Source of the DNA: Leptolyngbya sp. NIES-2104
GTDB lineage: Bacteria > Cyanobacteriota > Cyanobacteriia > Leptolyngbyales > Leptolyngbyaceae
Reading direction: 5' to 3'
DNA: 64,000 nucleotides
Assembly (NCBI RefSeq): GCF_001485215.1
Contig: NZ_BBWW01000001.1
Coordinates: 3,968,001 to 4,032,000, forward strand
The notes below the pieces were generated by a model. It was not told where the DNA came from. It made no database searches and was given only the letters and a program-made list of their open reading frames with translations. Shown here one piece after another: positions 44,087 through 52,122 of the stretch. How positions within the stretch are numbered: the stretch's first letter is position 1; every line of letters starts with the position of its first letter. Position numbers and translations under genes: made by a program.

Positions 44087-44713
44087 CTACTTCAGCCGAT
44101 TCAGAAATTCAATTGGTAATCCATCCATATCCGCAATAAACGCCACTTCATAAACGCGATCGCCAATCATCTGTTGCGTCGGTTCCAATAACACCATTAA
44201 CGCCTGATCTTGCGCTTCTAATTTCGTCTTCAGCGACTCAATCCACTGCGGCAATTCCTCGGTCAATTCCGTTACATCGAACGACAGATGATAATACCCG
44301 GTGTAATGCTCATCATTAAAGGCATCTGGAGCGGGTTTCGGTTCAGGAATTTGCAAGAGTTCAATCCGCCCGCCCAAACCTTCCATCCAGCACGCTAATG
44401 TGTAGCCCGTCTGGAACCGTTCGCACACGGTGAATCCAAGCTGTTCGTAGAATGCGATCGCCCTAAAAATATCAGCCGTTCTAATCGAAACGTGATGCAA
44501 ATCTGGCTTGCTCAATCGTTTGGTAAATTGTCGCAGCACTGAGTTGATTGCAGCTTTGTATTCGTCACTGTGAGCTTGAAACCATTCTAAAACATCCGCA
44601 TCAAGCTTCACCCATTGCTGAGCTTGTTTTGCCGGAATAGTTAGCGTTGCATTCTCGAAGAATTCATCCGTTAGAGGGGGAATGTCAGAGTAATCGATCG
44701 ATTCATCACTCAT
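44087..44713 (-). CDS. fusion of a BrnA-like antitoxin domain and a VOC/glyoxalase domain
   Basis: A 208-residue protein. ATG at 44713 follows AGGAGG by ten bases; a TTG at 44740 in frame would contain that site and is rejected. Residues 1-65 (SIDYSDIPPLTDEFFENATLTIP and VKLDADVLEWFQAHSDEYKAAINSVLRQF) match the DUF4415/BrnA antitoxin pattern. The rest (about 70-205) is a vicinal-oxygen-chelate domain: DLHHVSIRTADIFRAIAFYEQLGFTV, GYYHLSFDV and GLPIEFLNR give the H-H-E metal set. No BrnT toxin lies nearby. The enzyme substrate is unknown. Confidence 0.82.
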   Translation of the reverse strand: MSDESIDYSDIPPLTDEFFENATLTIPAKQAQQWVKLDADVLEWFQAHSDEYKAAINSVLRQFTKRLSKPDLHHVSIRTADIFRAIAFYEQLGFTVCERFQTGYTLACWMEGLGGRIELLQIPEPKPAPDAFNDEHYTGYYHLSFDVTELTEELPQWIESLKTKLEAQDQALMVLLEPTQQMIGDRVYEVAFIADMDGLPIEFLNRLK

Positions 44714-44736
44714 TAGCTTGAGTCCTCCTGATTCGC

Positions 44737-45003
44737 TCAATCACGATTCAAATCTTTAAGCGTCAAATATCCAATCACTCCGACCAAAATCACTTGGGAA
44801 AGCTGCATGATCGGATCAAATCGCCAGCCGTATAGCAGCAAGCTCCCGCCTGCGAGGAAATAGAGCACCGCTAACACAAGGCTTTGAATGACTCTGCTTC
44901 CCTCGATCGGTCTTCCGGTAAAAGTTGAGATCAGCAGCGTGATTGCAAGCACTATCAACCCCAAGCCCATCAAAGTCGCCAAGTTAATCGCGATATTAAT
45001 CAT
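44737..45003 (-). CDS. small membrane protein of unknown function
   Basis: An 88-residue protein with three hydrophobic segments (about 5-25, 40-60 and 66-82) and a charged C-terminus KDLNRD. It lies two bases after the end of the gene at 45006-45515, and 23 bases before the BrnA-VOC gene, so the three are probably one operon. I do not recognise a family. Confidence 0.65.
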   Translation of the reverse strand: MINIAINLATLMGLGLIVLAITLLISTFTGRPIEGSRVIQSLVLAVLYFLAGGSLLLYGWRFDPIMQLSQVILVGVIGYLTLKDLNRD

Positions 45004-45005
45004 TG

Positions 45006-45515
45006 TTACTCGAACAATCGGAAATACGGGTATCTCACAGGCGCACCGGGTTCTTTTTCCAGATCGAAATTGATCACATCCCAGCAGGGATCGTCTTTTG
45101 GATCAGGACTGAACTCAACTGGAAGCCCATAGAGTCTAGGTTTGGGAGAATCCGCCTGCCCGCGCCAAGGCGTACTGCGCTCTAAATAGGTACTAATCAG
45201 TTCCTTATAGCGCTGAGCGATAATCACACGAGTCGCACGATACCCCTGGGTGTAGAGCCGATCGAGCGCTTCATGAATCTCAAATCGAATTCCGTCGGGG
45301 TGCGTGTGTTGGCGATACCATTCATCGTTCCAGAGTCGCCAGTGACGCGCTGATTGGAGATGAATTAATTCGCCCGTCTTCGGATTCGCCTCGAATGCAC
45401 CGTGGCGCGGACACAAATAAGTATCAGTCAGTGTCAACGCCGGAATTGTCTGACGACAGTGGGGACACTGGATTTCGGGACCAAAAATCGGATACTGAAA
45501 GCTGGGATTAATCAT
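45006..45515 (-). CDS. conserved cyanobacterial protein, TIGR02652-like
   Basis: A 169-residue soluble protein. The N-terminus has a zinc-ribbon (IQCPHCRQTIPAL and YLCPRHGAFEANP, giving CPHC and CPRH). The rest is rich in aromatic residues, with ARHWRLWNDEWYRQHTHPDGIRFEIHEALDRLYTQGY and LYGLPVEFSPDP, which I recall from the uncharacterised cyanobacterial family TIGR02652. First gene of a three-gene minus-strand unit. Function unknown. Confidence 0.75.
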   Translation of the reverse strand: MINPSFQYPIFGPEIQCPHCRQTIPALTLTDTYLCPRHGAFEANPKTGELIHLQSARHWRLWNDEWYRQHTHPDGIRFEIHEALDRLYTQGYRATRVIIAQRYKELISTYLERSTPWRGQADSPKPRLYGLPVEFSPDPKDDPCWDVINFDLEKEPGAPVRYPYFRLFE

Positions 45516-45609
45516 GAAGTACGGGCACTCAAATCATTCATTAATGTGAAGCGCGATCGTGAAATTATTATAACGGTCAACCTTTGCGCATTCTAGAATC
45601 ATTATCACC

Positions 45610-46161
45610 GTGAATCCTTCTGATTTTCCAACTTTTACACCATCTTATTGGAATCTCCCTGATTTCTCGCGCTCCGCGTTCGTTGCTCCGAATGCCACTG
45701 TGATCGGCAATGTCGAAATTTCGTCTGGTGTCAGCATTTGGTATAACGCAGTCGTTCGGGCGGATGTGGAAAAAATTCTCCTTGGAGCCAGTACGAATAT
45801 TCAAGATGGCGCGATTCTCCACGGCGATTCAGGTCAGCCAACGATCCTTGAGGAATTTGTCACCGTTGGACATCGAGCCGTGATTCATAGCGCTCATATT
45901 GAAAGAGGTTGTCTGATTGGGATTGGCGCGATCGTGCTCGATGGCGTTCGAGTCGGTGCAGGGAGCATTATCGGGGCGGGATCAGTCGTAACGAAAAATG
46001 TTCCACCTCGATCGCTTGTCGTCGGTGTTCCGGGCAAGCCGATTCGCGAACTTTCAGATTCAGAAGTTGAACATCTCATCGAACACGCTCAACATTACGA
46101 AAAGTTAGCACTTGTTCACGCAAATAAAGGAACCGACCTGGGGTTTCATGTACAAATGTGA
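45610..46161 (+). CDS. gamma carbonic anhydrase-like left-handed beta-helix protein
   Basis: A 183-residue hexapeptide-repeat protein starting at a GTG (45610). The coils ATVIGNVEISSGVSIWYNAVVRAD, TNIQDGAILHGDSG, VTVGHRAVIHSAHI, CLIGIGAIVLDGV and SIIGAGSVVTKNVPP form a left-handed beta helix. Histidines in ILHGD, VGHRA and IHSAH sit where gamma carbonic anhydrases bind metal. A C-terminal helix follows. Close bacterial relatives (YrdA/PaaY type) have often no proven anhydrase activity, so the enzymatic role is open. Confidence 0.92.
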   Translation: MNPSDFPTFTPSYWNLPDFSRSAFVAPNATVIGNVEISSGVSIWYNAVVRADVEKILLGASTNIQDGAILHGDSGQPTILEEFVTVGHRAVIHSAHIERGCLIGIGAIVLDGVRVGAGSIIGAGSVVTKNVPPRSLVVGVPGKPIRELSDSEVEHLIEHAQHYEKLALVHANKGTDLGFHVQM

Positions 46162-46180
46162 AGTGCCTGAGAGAAGTACT

Positions 46181-46208
46181 TTGAAACCCATCCAAAATAC
46201 GGTACAAA
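46181..46208 (+). promoter_or_regulatory. possible sigma-70 promoter of psbY
   Basis: TTGAAA at 46181-46186 and TACAAA at 46203-46208 with a 16-base spacer lie 40 bases before the psbY start. The -10 match is moderate. Confidence 0.4.
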
Positions 46209-46248
46209 TTTAAATAATTGAAACGTCTGATTAAACGAGAGAACTGGT

Positions 46249-46368
46249 ATGGATTTTGACTTTCGCATCTTAATCGTGTTATTTCCGATCATTCTTGCAG
46301 GTGGTTGGGCTGTTTCCCGTATTCTTCCTTACGCATTGCAGCAAGTGAAAGGCTTCCTGGCGAAATAA
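46249..46368 (+). CDS. psbY: photosystem II protein PsbY
   Basis: A 39-residue single-span membrane protein, MDFDFRILIVLFPIILAGG at the N-terminus and AVSRILPYALQQVKG after it, matching the PsbY pattern (short acidic start, RxLIVLxPxxxAxGWA, helix end with ALxQ). PsbY is a peripheral low-mass subunit of photosystem II near cytochrome b559. Preceded by a GAGAGA ribosome-binding stretch and followed by a good terminator, so it is its own transcription unit. Confidence 0.92.
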   Translation: MDFDFRILIVLFPIILAGGWAVSRILPYALQQVKGFLAK

Positions 46369-46394
46369 TTGCGCGATCGAGCCTTCTTGTGAAA

Positions 46395-46432
46395 GCCGAC
46401 TTTTCTAGCGATAGAGAAGTCGGTTTTGTTTT
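46395..46432 (+). terminator. rho-independent terminator of psbY
   Basis: A stem of CCGACTTTTCTA with its inverse TAGAGAAGTCGG (one bulge) closes a GCGA loop and is followed by TTTTGTTTT, 27 bases after the psbY stop. Confidence 0.88.
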
Positions 46433-46465
46433 CAGTAATTGAAACCATAAGCGAGGACAAAATCA

Positions 46466-46678
46466 ATGAACCAATTAACCGACCGACAAGCATTTGAAGC
46501 GATGGTTTTATTTCTGGAACAGTTTTACGATCGTACTCAATCCGATGACATCGCTGGGCTACTCTCGGATTTGATGATTGCGGCTGATAATCAGACCGCT
46601 GATCCTGCCGCATGGCAAGACTGGCTCTGTTGTATTGAAAAAGTCAGTCCTGCAAACATCCCCGCATCTCGACAGTAA
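46466..46678 (+). CDS. small conserved protein of unknown function
   Basis: A 70-residue acidic soluble protein. AFEAMVLFLEQFYDRTQSDDIAGLLSDLMI and ADPAAWQDWLCCIEKV form a recognisable small family with a helical fold that I have seen in several bacterial phyla without assigned function. GAGG lies nine bases upstream of the ATG. It is followed 45 bases later by the flavin reductase gene. Confidence 0.7.
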   Translation: MNQLTDRQAFEAMVLFLEQFYDRTQSDDIAGLLSDLMIAADNQTADPAAWQDWLCCIEKVSPANIPASRQ

Positions 46679-46723
46679 ATCTTGATAAGCTTATCGATCG
46701 ACAAACGATTTTAGGGAGTAGCC

Positions 46724-47203
46724 ATGCTCGACGAACAGGCAAAAAAAGCAATGTTGCTGAAAATTCCTCACGGTTTGTATATTTGTGGGGTCAAAGATGG
46801 CGAAGACGTGAACGGCTTTACTGCAAGTTGGGTGATGCAAGGATCGTTTAAACCGCCGATCGTGGTGAATTGCGTTAAAGCCGATTCTGGCTCGAATCAA
46901 ATGATCCGCAAGAGTGGCGTATTTGCGATCAGTTTCCTTGAAGCAGGACAGAAAGACCTCGCGCAAAAGTTCTTTAAACCTCAGCGTCGTGTAGGAAATA
47001 AATTCGAGGATGTAGAATTCTATCTCGGTGAGACGGGCTGCCCGATTATTTCTGATGCGTTGGGCTATGTTGAATGTCAAGTCGTTGGAACAGTCGATCA
47101 TGGTGATCACACCGTTTTTGTGGGAGAAGTGATCGCGGCTGGAGTCCATCGAGAAGGCGACCCCTTACGGCTTGAAAGTACAGGCTGGCAGTACGGCGGT
47201 TAA
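46724..47203 (+). CDS. flavin reductase-like FMN-binding protein
   Basis: A 159-residue split-barrel protein. PHGLYICGVKDGEDVNGFTASWVMQGSFKPPIVVNCV is the FMN-binding block, followed by FAISFLEAGQKDLAQKFF. DHGDHTVFVGEVIAA is the conserved late strand with GDH and V-G-E-V. The family supplies reduced flavin or acts as a flavin reductase domain, in cyanobacteria also fused to flavodiiron proteins; this one is stand-alone. AGGGAG stands five bases before the ATG. Confidence 0.92.
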   Translation: MLDEQAKKAMLLKIPHGLYICGVKDGEDVNGFTASWVMQGSFKPPIVVNCVKADSGSNQMIRKSGVFAISFLEAGQKDLAQKFFKPQRRVGNKFEDVEFYLGETGCPIISDALGYVECQVVGTVDHGDHTVFVGEVIAAGVHREGDPLRLESTGWQYGG

Positions 47204-47261
47204 ATCCCGAAATTTAGATCGTGGGGCTTGAAGCTGATTTCTGAAGCAATCCCGGAAATTT

Positions 47262-47921
47262 ATGAAGCGTACAATTTTAAGTTTGGCTGTGGCGATGTTC
47301 TCAATCTCGCCTGTGATTCCTGCGATCGCTCAAGCCCCTCGACCCGCCGAACTTCCCGCCCAAGGTGGAACCCTACAATCGCTCGTTCCGAAAGGCTGGA
47401 AAGTTGAATCAACGACTCAAGGCGATTTGAATGGCGATCGCAAACCTGATGCAGTTCTCAGATTGATCAAAACTTCCGGAGAAGATCGCGATCGTGCGCT
47501 CCTCGTTTTGCAGCAACAATCTAACGGTCAATGGCAACGAATCGGATTCGCTCCGAATATTTTACTCTGTTCAACTTGTGGCGGCATGTTGGGATCGATT
47601 CAAATCAAAATCGAAAACGGTGTGATTTTGGTCGATCAATTGCGCGGTTCTCGTGAGGCTGTTAATACGCTGCACCGTTTTTGGATCGACAAGGCTTCTA
47701 ATCGAATCGTGTTGATCGGGCTGGATGTGAATGTTCGCGATCGCGCTACCGGAGACGAAACCCGCGAAAGCAGCAATTTCCTAACAGGTCAGAAGATCAC
47801 GGAGAAATATCGCCCAAATCAACAGCGAACTGGGATTGAATTAGTTTCGAGACAGCGATCGACGATTCCGAAAACCACAAGAGCGATCGAAACCGTCAAT
47901 ATCGCTGAAACCCAACTTTGA
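47262..47921 (+). CDS. secreted protein of unknown function
   Basis: A 219-residue protein with a signal peptide (about 1-23, cleavage after AIA). GDLNGDRKPDAVLRLIK looks like an FG-GAP-type calcium-binding loop (D-x-N-x-D-x-x-x-D). Two cysteines in LLCSTCGG may form a disulfide or bind metal. The C-terminal tail is basic and low in structure. The gene ends 25 bases before a MITE-like element. It may be periplasmic or secreted; function unknown. Confidence 0.75.
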   Translation: MKRTILSLAVAMFSISPVIPAIAQAPRPAELPAQGGTLQSLVPKGWKVESTTQGDLNGDRKPDAVLRLIKTSGEDRDRALLVLQQQSNGQWQRIGFAPNILLCSTCGGMLGSIQIKIENGVILVDQLRGSREAVNTLHRFWIDKASNRIVLIGLDVNVRDRATGDETRESSNFLTGQKITEKYRPNQQRTGIELVSRQRSTIPKTTRAIETVNIAETQL

Positions 47922-47946
47922 TATAGATTTTTCGCTTCGATTACGT

Positions 47947-48073
47947 CCCGCCCTGAAATGAATTTCGGGCTAACCGTGGAAAGTCTACTGAAGTAGACTA
48001 GGAGCCAGTTTCAAGCTCTTAGTCCTTTTCAAAGGACTTTCGTCGATTAGCCCGAAATTCATTTCAGGGCGGG
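47947..48073. mobile_element. MITE-like element with 27-base perfect terminal inverted repeats
   Basis: The ends CCCGCCCTGAAATGAATTTC... and their exact inverse enclose a 127-base segment. Arms are 47947-47973 and 48047-48073. Two smaller hairpins lie inside: AGTCTACT-GA-AGTAGACT and AGTCCTTTT-CAAAGGACT. No coding frame of note. Whole-element folding into a cruciform or RNA cloverleaf is possible. No clear target duplication was found. Confidence 0.88.
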
Positions 48074-48119
48074 CATTGCAACAAACGAAGACTTTTCAAA
48101 CATCCTTTTGGATTCACAC

Positions 48120-50270
48120 CTACCAAGGCAAGCGAATCCGAACCGGGATCTTGACCGGGATCTTGTCTTGGACTTGATCCACAGCTCGATCGATAACCCG
48201 ATCGACGACTCCCCGCACCAATGCGGTCGCCGCTGCTTGAGCAAATCCAGGCTGATTCGTGAGTCCCACATCAAAAATGCAGCCTTCGAGCAAATTCGCT
48301 TCAACGCCTGCATTGCGGCAAACGGTTTCAGCCGATCGCAGTTGAGACGGCATCAACGATCCGAGGGTCAGATAACGACGGGGGAAACGTCGATCGCTAA
48401 ATGTTTCGGTCGATTGTCCTGCGTCGTAATCAAACAAAGATTCGCTTTGCTGAATGCGCCAACTGTCCCCAAATTCCCGGTGAAGCTGATCGAGAAAAGC
48501 AGTTTCGATGCTGGATAACGGAATCGGTGTTGGCAGTAAATTGCTCAGTGCGCTGGTTAGTTGTCCGTAGCTCGATTTTGTCGGAATCACTTTACCTAAG
48601 CGAGTTTGCAAGTCATTTGCTGCATTGCCGTCTAAGTTACCTAATAAGCCAGCGTATCGACGCGATTGATCGGGAACATTGACCGTGACATTGAGAAACT
48701 TGAGTTTTGCAACTTCGATGAGTCGAAGGGTTGCTTGCTCTTGAGTATTCCATTGCACTACATATTCTTGATCGCTCTGTTTTTGCACAGAGCCACCCGT
48801 TAGAGAAATGCGATCGCCCGAATTCACCTGACCATTCACTTTTACGACAGGCGTTGATCCTTGAATATAGAACCCGATGCGATCAGTACCGACTTTCATC
48901 GCGATCGCGGTATTTAGCGTTAATTCTTGTCCTGGAACTTGAGCTTGGCGAGTTTCGATCGCGAACTTGCCATCTTGAGACTGAGCGAGGAGAAATTCCC
49001 CGATCGTCTGGAAGCTATAGCGGAATCCATCAAACGTGATTAAATGTGGATCACCGTAGCTGGCTCCTGATTTCGTGCCGCTTCCTCCAGAATTCGATGA
49101 GCCAGAATTGCTGCCAGAATTACTGCCAGAATTGCCGCTATTGGGCTTGTCTTTCTTACAAGGATTGTCTTCCGCTGTGATATCGATGAAGGCTGATTGA
49201 GTCGTTCCTGTGACTGCAAGCAATACTTGATTCGAGGGAGCTGTTTCGACACCCGAAGGCGAAGAACCATTCTCACAGCGACACGTTTCACCAACACAGT
49301 AACGCCTGTTGAACGTTTGGCTAAATTTCAGAATGTCGCTCTTTCCGCCTGTCCAGCGTAGAGCGCCATAGCCTTTCAAATTGAAATTGATGATTTTTCC
49401 ATCTGGAACTTGGACATCGTAAAGGACTTGAAGACCGCGAGTGATTTCGCGAGAAATCGGATTGCCTGAAGAAACCGCGATCGAGCTTGGCGATCGTTTA
49501 TCGGTTGTGATTCCAGGTCCCGTTGTATTCCAATCCGGTCCCGCCTCAGATTTTCGAGCCAGCCCAGATGCCCAATTCGTTAGAACAGAATCGCCAGTTC
49601 CTTTCACAAGCTGGTTAAAGATCGCATCAGAATCTTTTGCCCCTGATTTCATCACTGAATCGAGCAGTTTCCAGACATTGGCTCCGCTGTTTTTCAGATG
49701 GGCATAAAAGCCGATCGCATCATAAAACCGATTAAACAGCGATTTCTCATCGGTTAAGTAGTCCTTCCACATCGGATTACTCAGTTTGGTTCCGCCTGTG
49801 TATTCCTCACCTGCCCACATCGCCGATCCTTCAATGAACCAGTTCGGCAAGTTGTGAACCCCAACGATTTCGTTTTGAAGACAGTGATAAATCTCGTGGG
49901 CAAGCAGCGATCGATCCTGAGCATCATTCGTATAAGACGAAAGCCAGACAATCCAGCAGGTGTCCATCTTTTCGCCTAAACCTTGTTCTTCCCATTTGCC
50001 GCCGACCCTTTTCGCTGGAATCGTCACCGCACCATGATTAGCCTTTACCGCTTTGATACTTTCAGCAAAAGCAGCCGGAGCCTTCTTTTCGTCAGTCACG
50101 ATAATCGGACGAGTCGCTTTCCGTCCGATTAGGGTTCCGAGTTCTGCCGTTATCTTCGTCACCGTTCCGGGAGGAGGCGCGATCGAGAATGCAGGTTCCG
50201 CTTGACTGATGACGATTAGCAGCACGCTACTAATTACCAGCCCCAAAAACGTAATCCATTTTCGTTGCAT
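48120..50270 (-). CDS. secreted HExxH protein with von Willebrand type D domain
   Basis: A 716-residue protein with an N-terminal signal or anchor segment (about 1-30). Residues 50-250 contain LLAHEIYHCLQNEI (HExxH) and NWFIEGSAMWAGEEY 20 or so residues on, which supplies a third zinc ligand and points to a gluzincin-type peptidase. A serine/glycine/asparagine linker follows after about 385. Next is a vWD domain (SYGDPHLITFDGFRYSFQTIGEFLLAQS to VNVPDQSRRYAGLLGNLDGNAANDL). The C-terminal part is rich in charged and proline residues. Possibly cell-surface adhesion plus peptidase; activity not proven. Confidence 0.85.
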   Translation of the reverse strand: MQRKWITFLGLVISSVLLIVISQAEPAFSIAPPPGTVTKITAELGTLIGRKATRPIIVTDEKKAPAAFAESIKAVKANHGAVTIPAKRVGGKWEEQGLGEKMDTCWIVWLSSYTNDAQDRSLLAHEIYHCLQNEIVGVHNLPNWFIEGSAMWAGEEYTGGTKLSNPMWKDYLTDEKSLFNRFYDAIGFYAHLKNSGANVWKLLDSVMKSGAKDSDAIFNQLVKGTGDSVLTNWASGLARKSEAGPDWNTTGPGITTDKRSPSSIAVSSGNPISREITRGLQVLYDVQVPDGKIINFNLKGYGALRWTGGKSDILKFSQTFNRRYCVGETCRCENGSSPSGVETAPSNQVLLAVTGTTQSAFIDITAEDNPCKKDKPNSGNSGSNSGSNSGSSNSGGSGTKSGASYGDPHLITFDGFRYSFQTIGEFLLAQSQDGKFAIETRQAQVPGQELTLNTAIAMKVGTDRIGFYIQGSTPVVKVNGQVNSGDRISLTGGSVQKQSDQEYVVQWNTQEQATLRLIEVAKLKFLNVTVNVPDQSRRYAGLLGNLDGNAANDLQTRLGKVIPTKSSYGQLTSALSNLLPTPIPLSSIETAFLDQLHREFGDSWRIQQSESLFDYDAGQSTETFSDRRFPRRYLTLGSLMPSQLRSAETVCRNAGVEANLLEGCIFDVGLTNQPGFAQAAATALVRGVVDRVIDRAVDQVQDKIPVKIPVRIRLPW

Positions 50271-50376
50271 ATTTTTTCTCTGTCGTTTGATCTTGAGCCG
50301 CTCATGTCAGCACTCTCAAAATTCACTACGACAGAGAAAAGCTTGAAATCCGGAGAATTACCCGAAACTTCATCAA

Positions 50377-51192
50377 TTAAGTCCAGTCGTCATCGTCCCA
50401 AACATCAGCAGGCGCTTTCGAGGTTTGGGGCGGTTTTACCTCTTGCTTCTTGGGAGGTTCATCTTCCCAATCGTCCCACGGGGCAGGTTCCGACACCGGA
50501 GAAACATAAGGTTCAGTTTCATCGAGTGCAATATCCTCGACAAATTCGTAAGCTTGTTCGGTGAACGATCGCGCTTTTTCCTTTAATTTCCGCGCTCTTT
50601 CACGGGCAATTTCAGCCAGCGATCGAACTTCTTGCGTGACCTGAACTTTCTCATCGCTCAGCAAATCTTTGACTTTCGAGAATCGTTCCTGTACTCCGCC
50701 CCGGTACACCGCAAACGATTCAACCGATTCTTTCGGAACCATCGCCCGACGACTTCCATATCTCAAAATGTAGTTCGGTGGCAGCAAGTAAACACTTCCG
50801 ACAATGCCACCCCAACCGTCTGAGATATACAAGTAATGTTGAATTTCGCCTGTTCGTAAATCGAATAAGTAATCAACAATCTTTCCAACCTGATCGCCCG
50901 AATCCGTCCAAACTTCGCAGCCCACAAGCGTTTCAAGTTGTTTCACTTTCTCCGCATCGGTTTCGACAGGCTCCGAATTGACTAGAACGCCATCGCTCCC
51001 GATCGCTTCAAGTTGCTCTAGATTAAATGCTGTTTTCCGCTTGCCAAGCCAGCCCGACTTACAGATAAAGCCCAACACCCGATGCACTTTCGGGTACATC
51101 CACAAGACTTCGACCTGTCCCACTTCTTGCATCGAACCTTGATCGAGGACAGTCTGATTTAAAAGCTCACTCTGCTTAACGATTTCTGCCAT
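50377..51192 (-). CDS. PRC-barrel domain protein
   Basis: A 271-residue cytoplasmic protein with two PRC-barrel units (about 1-75 and 82-160: LLNQTVLDQGSMQEVGQVEVLWMYPKVHRVLGFICKSG and LVGCEVWTDSGDQVGKIVDYLFDLRTGEIQHYLY). A charged helical part follows with ARERARKLKEKARSF. The C-terminal 45 residues are acidic and end in WDDDDWT. PRC-barrels help assemble photosynthetic reaction centres and RNA processing proteins. Which applies is unknown. It is divergent from the rplU promoter. Confidence 0.85.
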   Translation of the reverse strand: MAEIVKQSELLNQTVLDQGSMQEVGQVEVLWMYPKVHRVLGFICKSGWLGKRKTAFNLEQLEAIGSDGVLVNSEPVETDAEKVKQLETLVGCEVWTDSGDQVGKIVDYLFDLRTGEIQHYLYISDGWGGIVGSVYLLPPNYILRYGSRRAMVPKESVESFAVYRGGVQERFSKVKDLLSDEKVQVTQEVRSLAEIARERARKLKEKARSFTEQAYEFVEDIALDETEPYVSPVSEPAPWDDWEDEPPKKQEVKPPQTSKAPADVWDDDDWT

Positions 51193-51249
51193 AGCATCAC
51201 AAACGCTTTCCTTACTTCAAGTGTATCTTGCACTCGCAGAAAATGTGAC

Positions 51250-51279
51250 TTGACAGTATTTCGATCCATTCTGCATACT
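51250..51279 (+). promoter_or_regulatory. promoter of rplU-rpmA
   Basis: TTGACA at 51250-51255 matches the -35 consensus exactly. CATACT at 51274-51279 lies after an 18-base spacer. The leader to the rplU start at 51359 would be about 70 bases and could hold the control found on other L21 leaders; no structure was confirmed. Confidence 0.65.
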
Positions 51280-51358
51280 AGTTAACTGACTCATGCTCGG
51301 ATCAGGTATGAACTGCGACTCGATCGCGACCTGTACGGCAACTACTTGGGAAAAATTC

Positions 51359-51712
51359 ATGGCTTACGCAATTATCGAGATCGCAGGGCAGCAGATTCGG
51401 GTCGAACCGAGTCGCTTTTATGATGTCAATCGCCTTGTGGGAGAAGAAAACTCACAGATGGAAATCGATCGGGTTCTCTTCGTCAACAACGAAGGCGAGA
51501 TCACGATCGGTGCGCCCGTTGTAGAAGGGGCAACCGTTCAAGCGACCGTGATGCGCCATCTGCGTGGACGGAAGGTGATCGTCTACAAGATGCAGCCGAA
51601 AAAGAAAACCCGCAAAAAACGCGGTCATCGTCAAGAACTCACTCGGATTATGATCGATTCGATCAGGGTGGGTGGCAGCACAATTGCAACCAAAGACGAC
51701 GCGCAAGGTTAA
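51359..51712 (+). CDS. rplU: 50S ribosomal protein L21
   Basis: A 117-residue protein. ATG at 51359 gives the standard MAYAIIEIAGQQIRVEPSRFYDVNRL start; the frame is open further upstream to 51293, but that would add an unusual 22-residue extension. VFVNNEGEITIGAPVVEGATV and YKMQPKKKTRKKRGHRQELTRIMIDSI are the normal L21 blocks. The protein binds 23S rRNA in the large subunit. Forms an operon with rpmA. Confidence 0.97.
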   Translation: MAYAIIEIAGQQIRVEPSRFYDVNRLVGEENSQMEIDRVLFVNNEGEITIGAPVVEGATVQATVMRHLRGRKVIVYKMQPKKKTRKKRGHRQELTRIMIDSIRVGGSTIATKDDAQG

Positions 51713-51762
51713 TCTAGAGACCAGTTAATCTAGAACTAGAGAACGCAATTTCAGAGGGAATT

Positions 51763-52032
51763 ATGGCTCATAAGAAAGGGACAGGTAGTACCCGTAACGG
51801 ACGCGATTCTAATGCTCAACGATTGGGCGTGAAGCGTTTCGGCGGTCAAGTCGTCAAAGCAGGAAACATCTTAGTCCGTCAACGCGGCACAAAGTTCCAT
51901 CCTGGAAACAATGTCGGACGCGGCAGCGATGATACGCTGTTTGCTTTGATTGCAGGCGAAGTGAAATTTGAGCGGGTGGGCAAAGACCGTCAGCGCGTCA
52001 GCGTTTATGCGGCTGAAAGTGTTTCAGCTTAG
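51763..52032 (+). CDS. rpmA: 50S ribosomal protein L27
   Basis: An 89-residue protein. [29 protein letters not shown] is the canonical start, without the extra N-terminal peptide seen in some Firmicutes, followed by [32 protein letters not shown]. Its N-terminus reaches the peptidyl-transferase centre. It lies 50 bases after rplU and ends in a clear terminator. Confidence 0.98.
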   Translation: MAHKKGTGSTRNGRDSNAQRLGVKRFGGQVVKAGNILVRQRGTKFHPGNNVGRGSDDTLFALIAGEVKFERVGKDRQRVSVYAAESVSA

Positions 52033-52050
52033 GCTGAATTTGAGTGATTG

Positions 52051-52079
52051 AAAGCCGCCCGATGCTGGACGGCTTTTTT
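52051..52079 (+). terminator. rho-independent terminator of rplU-rpmA
   Basis: AAGCCG and CGGCTT form a short stem around CCCGATGCTGGA, with the loop able to fold further, and TTTTTT follows, 19 bases after the rpmA stop. Confidence 0.85.
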
Positions 52080-52122
52080 GATGAGTGGTCATGATCGAAT
52101 CTTTTGGCAGTTCTGGCACTGA

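Noticed and set aside
47947-48073. Reading the long inverted repeat as a simple terminator
   Set aside because: Arms of 27 exact bases with two nested hairpins are far longer than a terminator and lack a T-run; a mobile element explains it better.
49080-49140. Repetitive serine/glycine/asparagine codons resembling a short tandem repeat or CRISPR-like pattern
   Set aside because: It codes for the linker of the secreted vWD protein; units are irregular and in frame.
51293-51358. Extended N-terminus for ribosomal protein L21
   Set aside because: L21 proteins begin with the MAYAII-like segment; the extra 22 residues lack conservation and lie in the probable mRNA leader.
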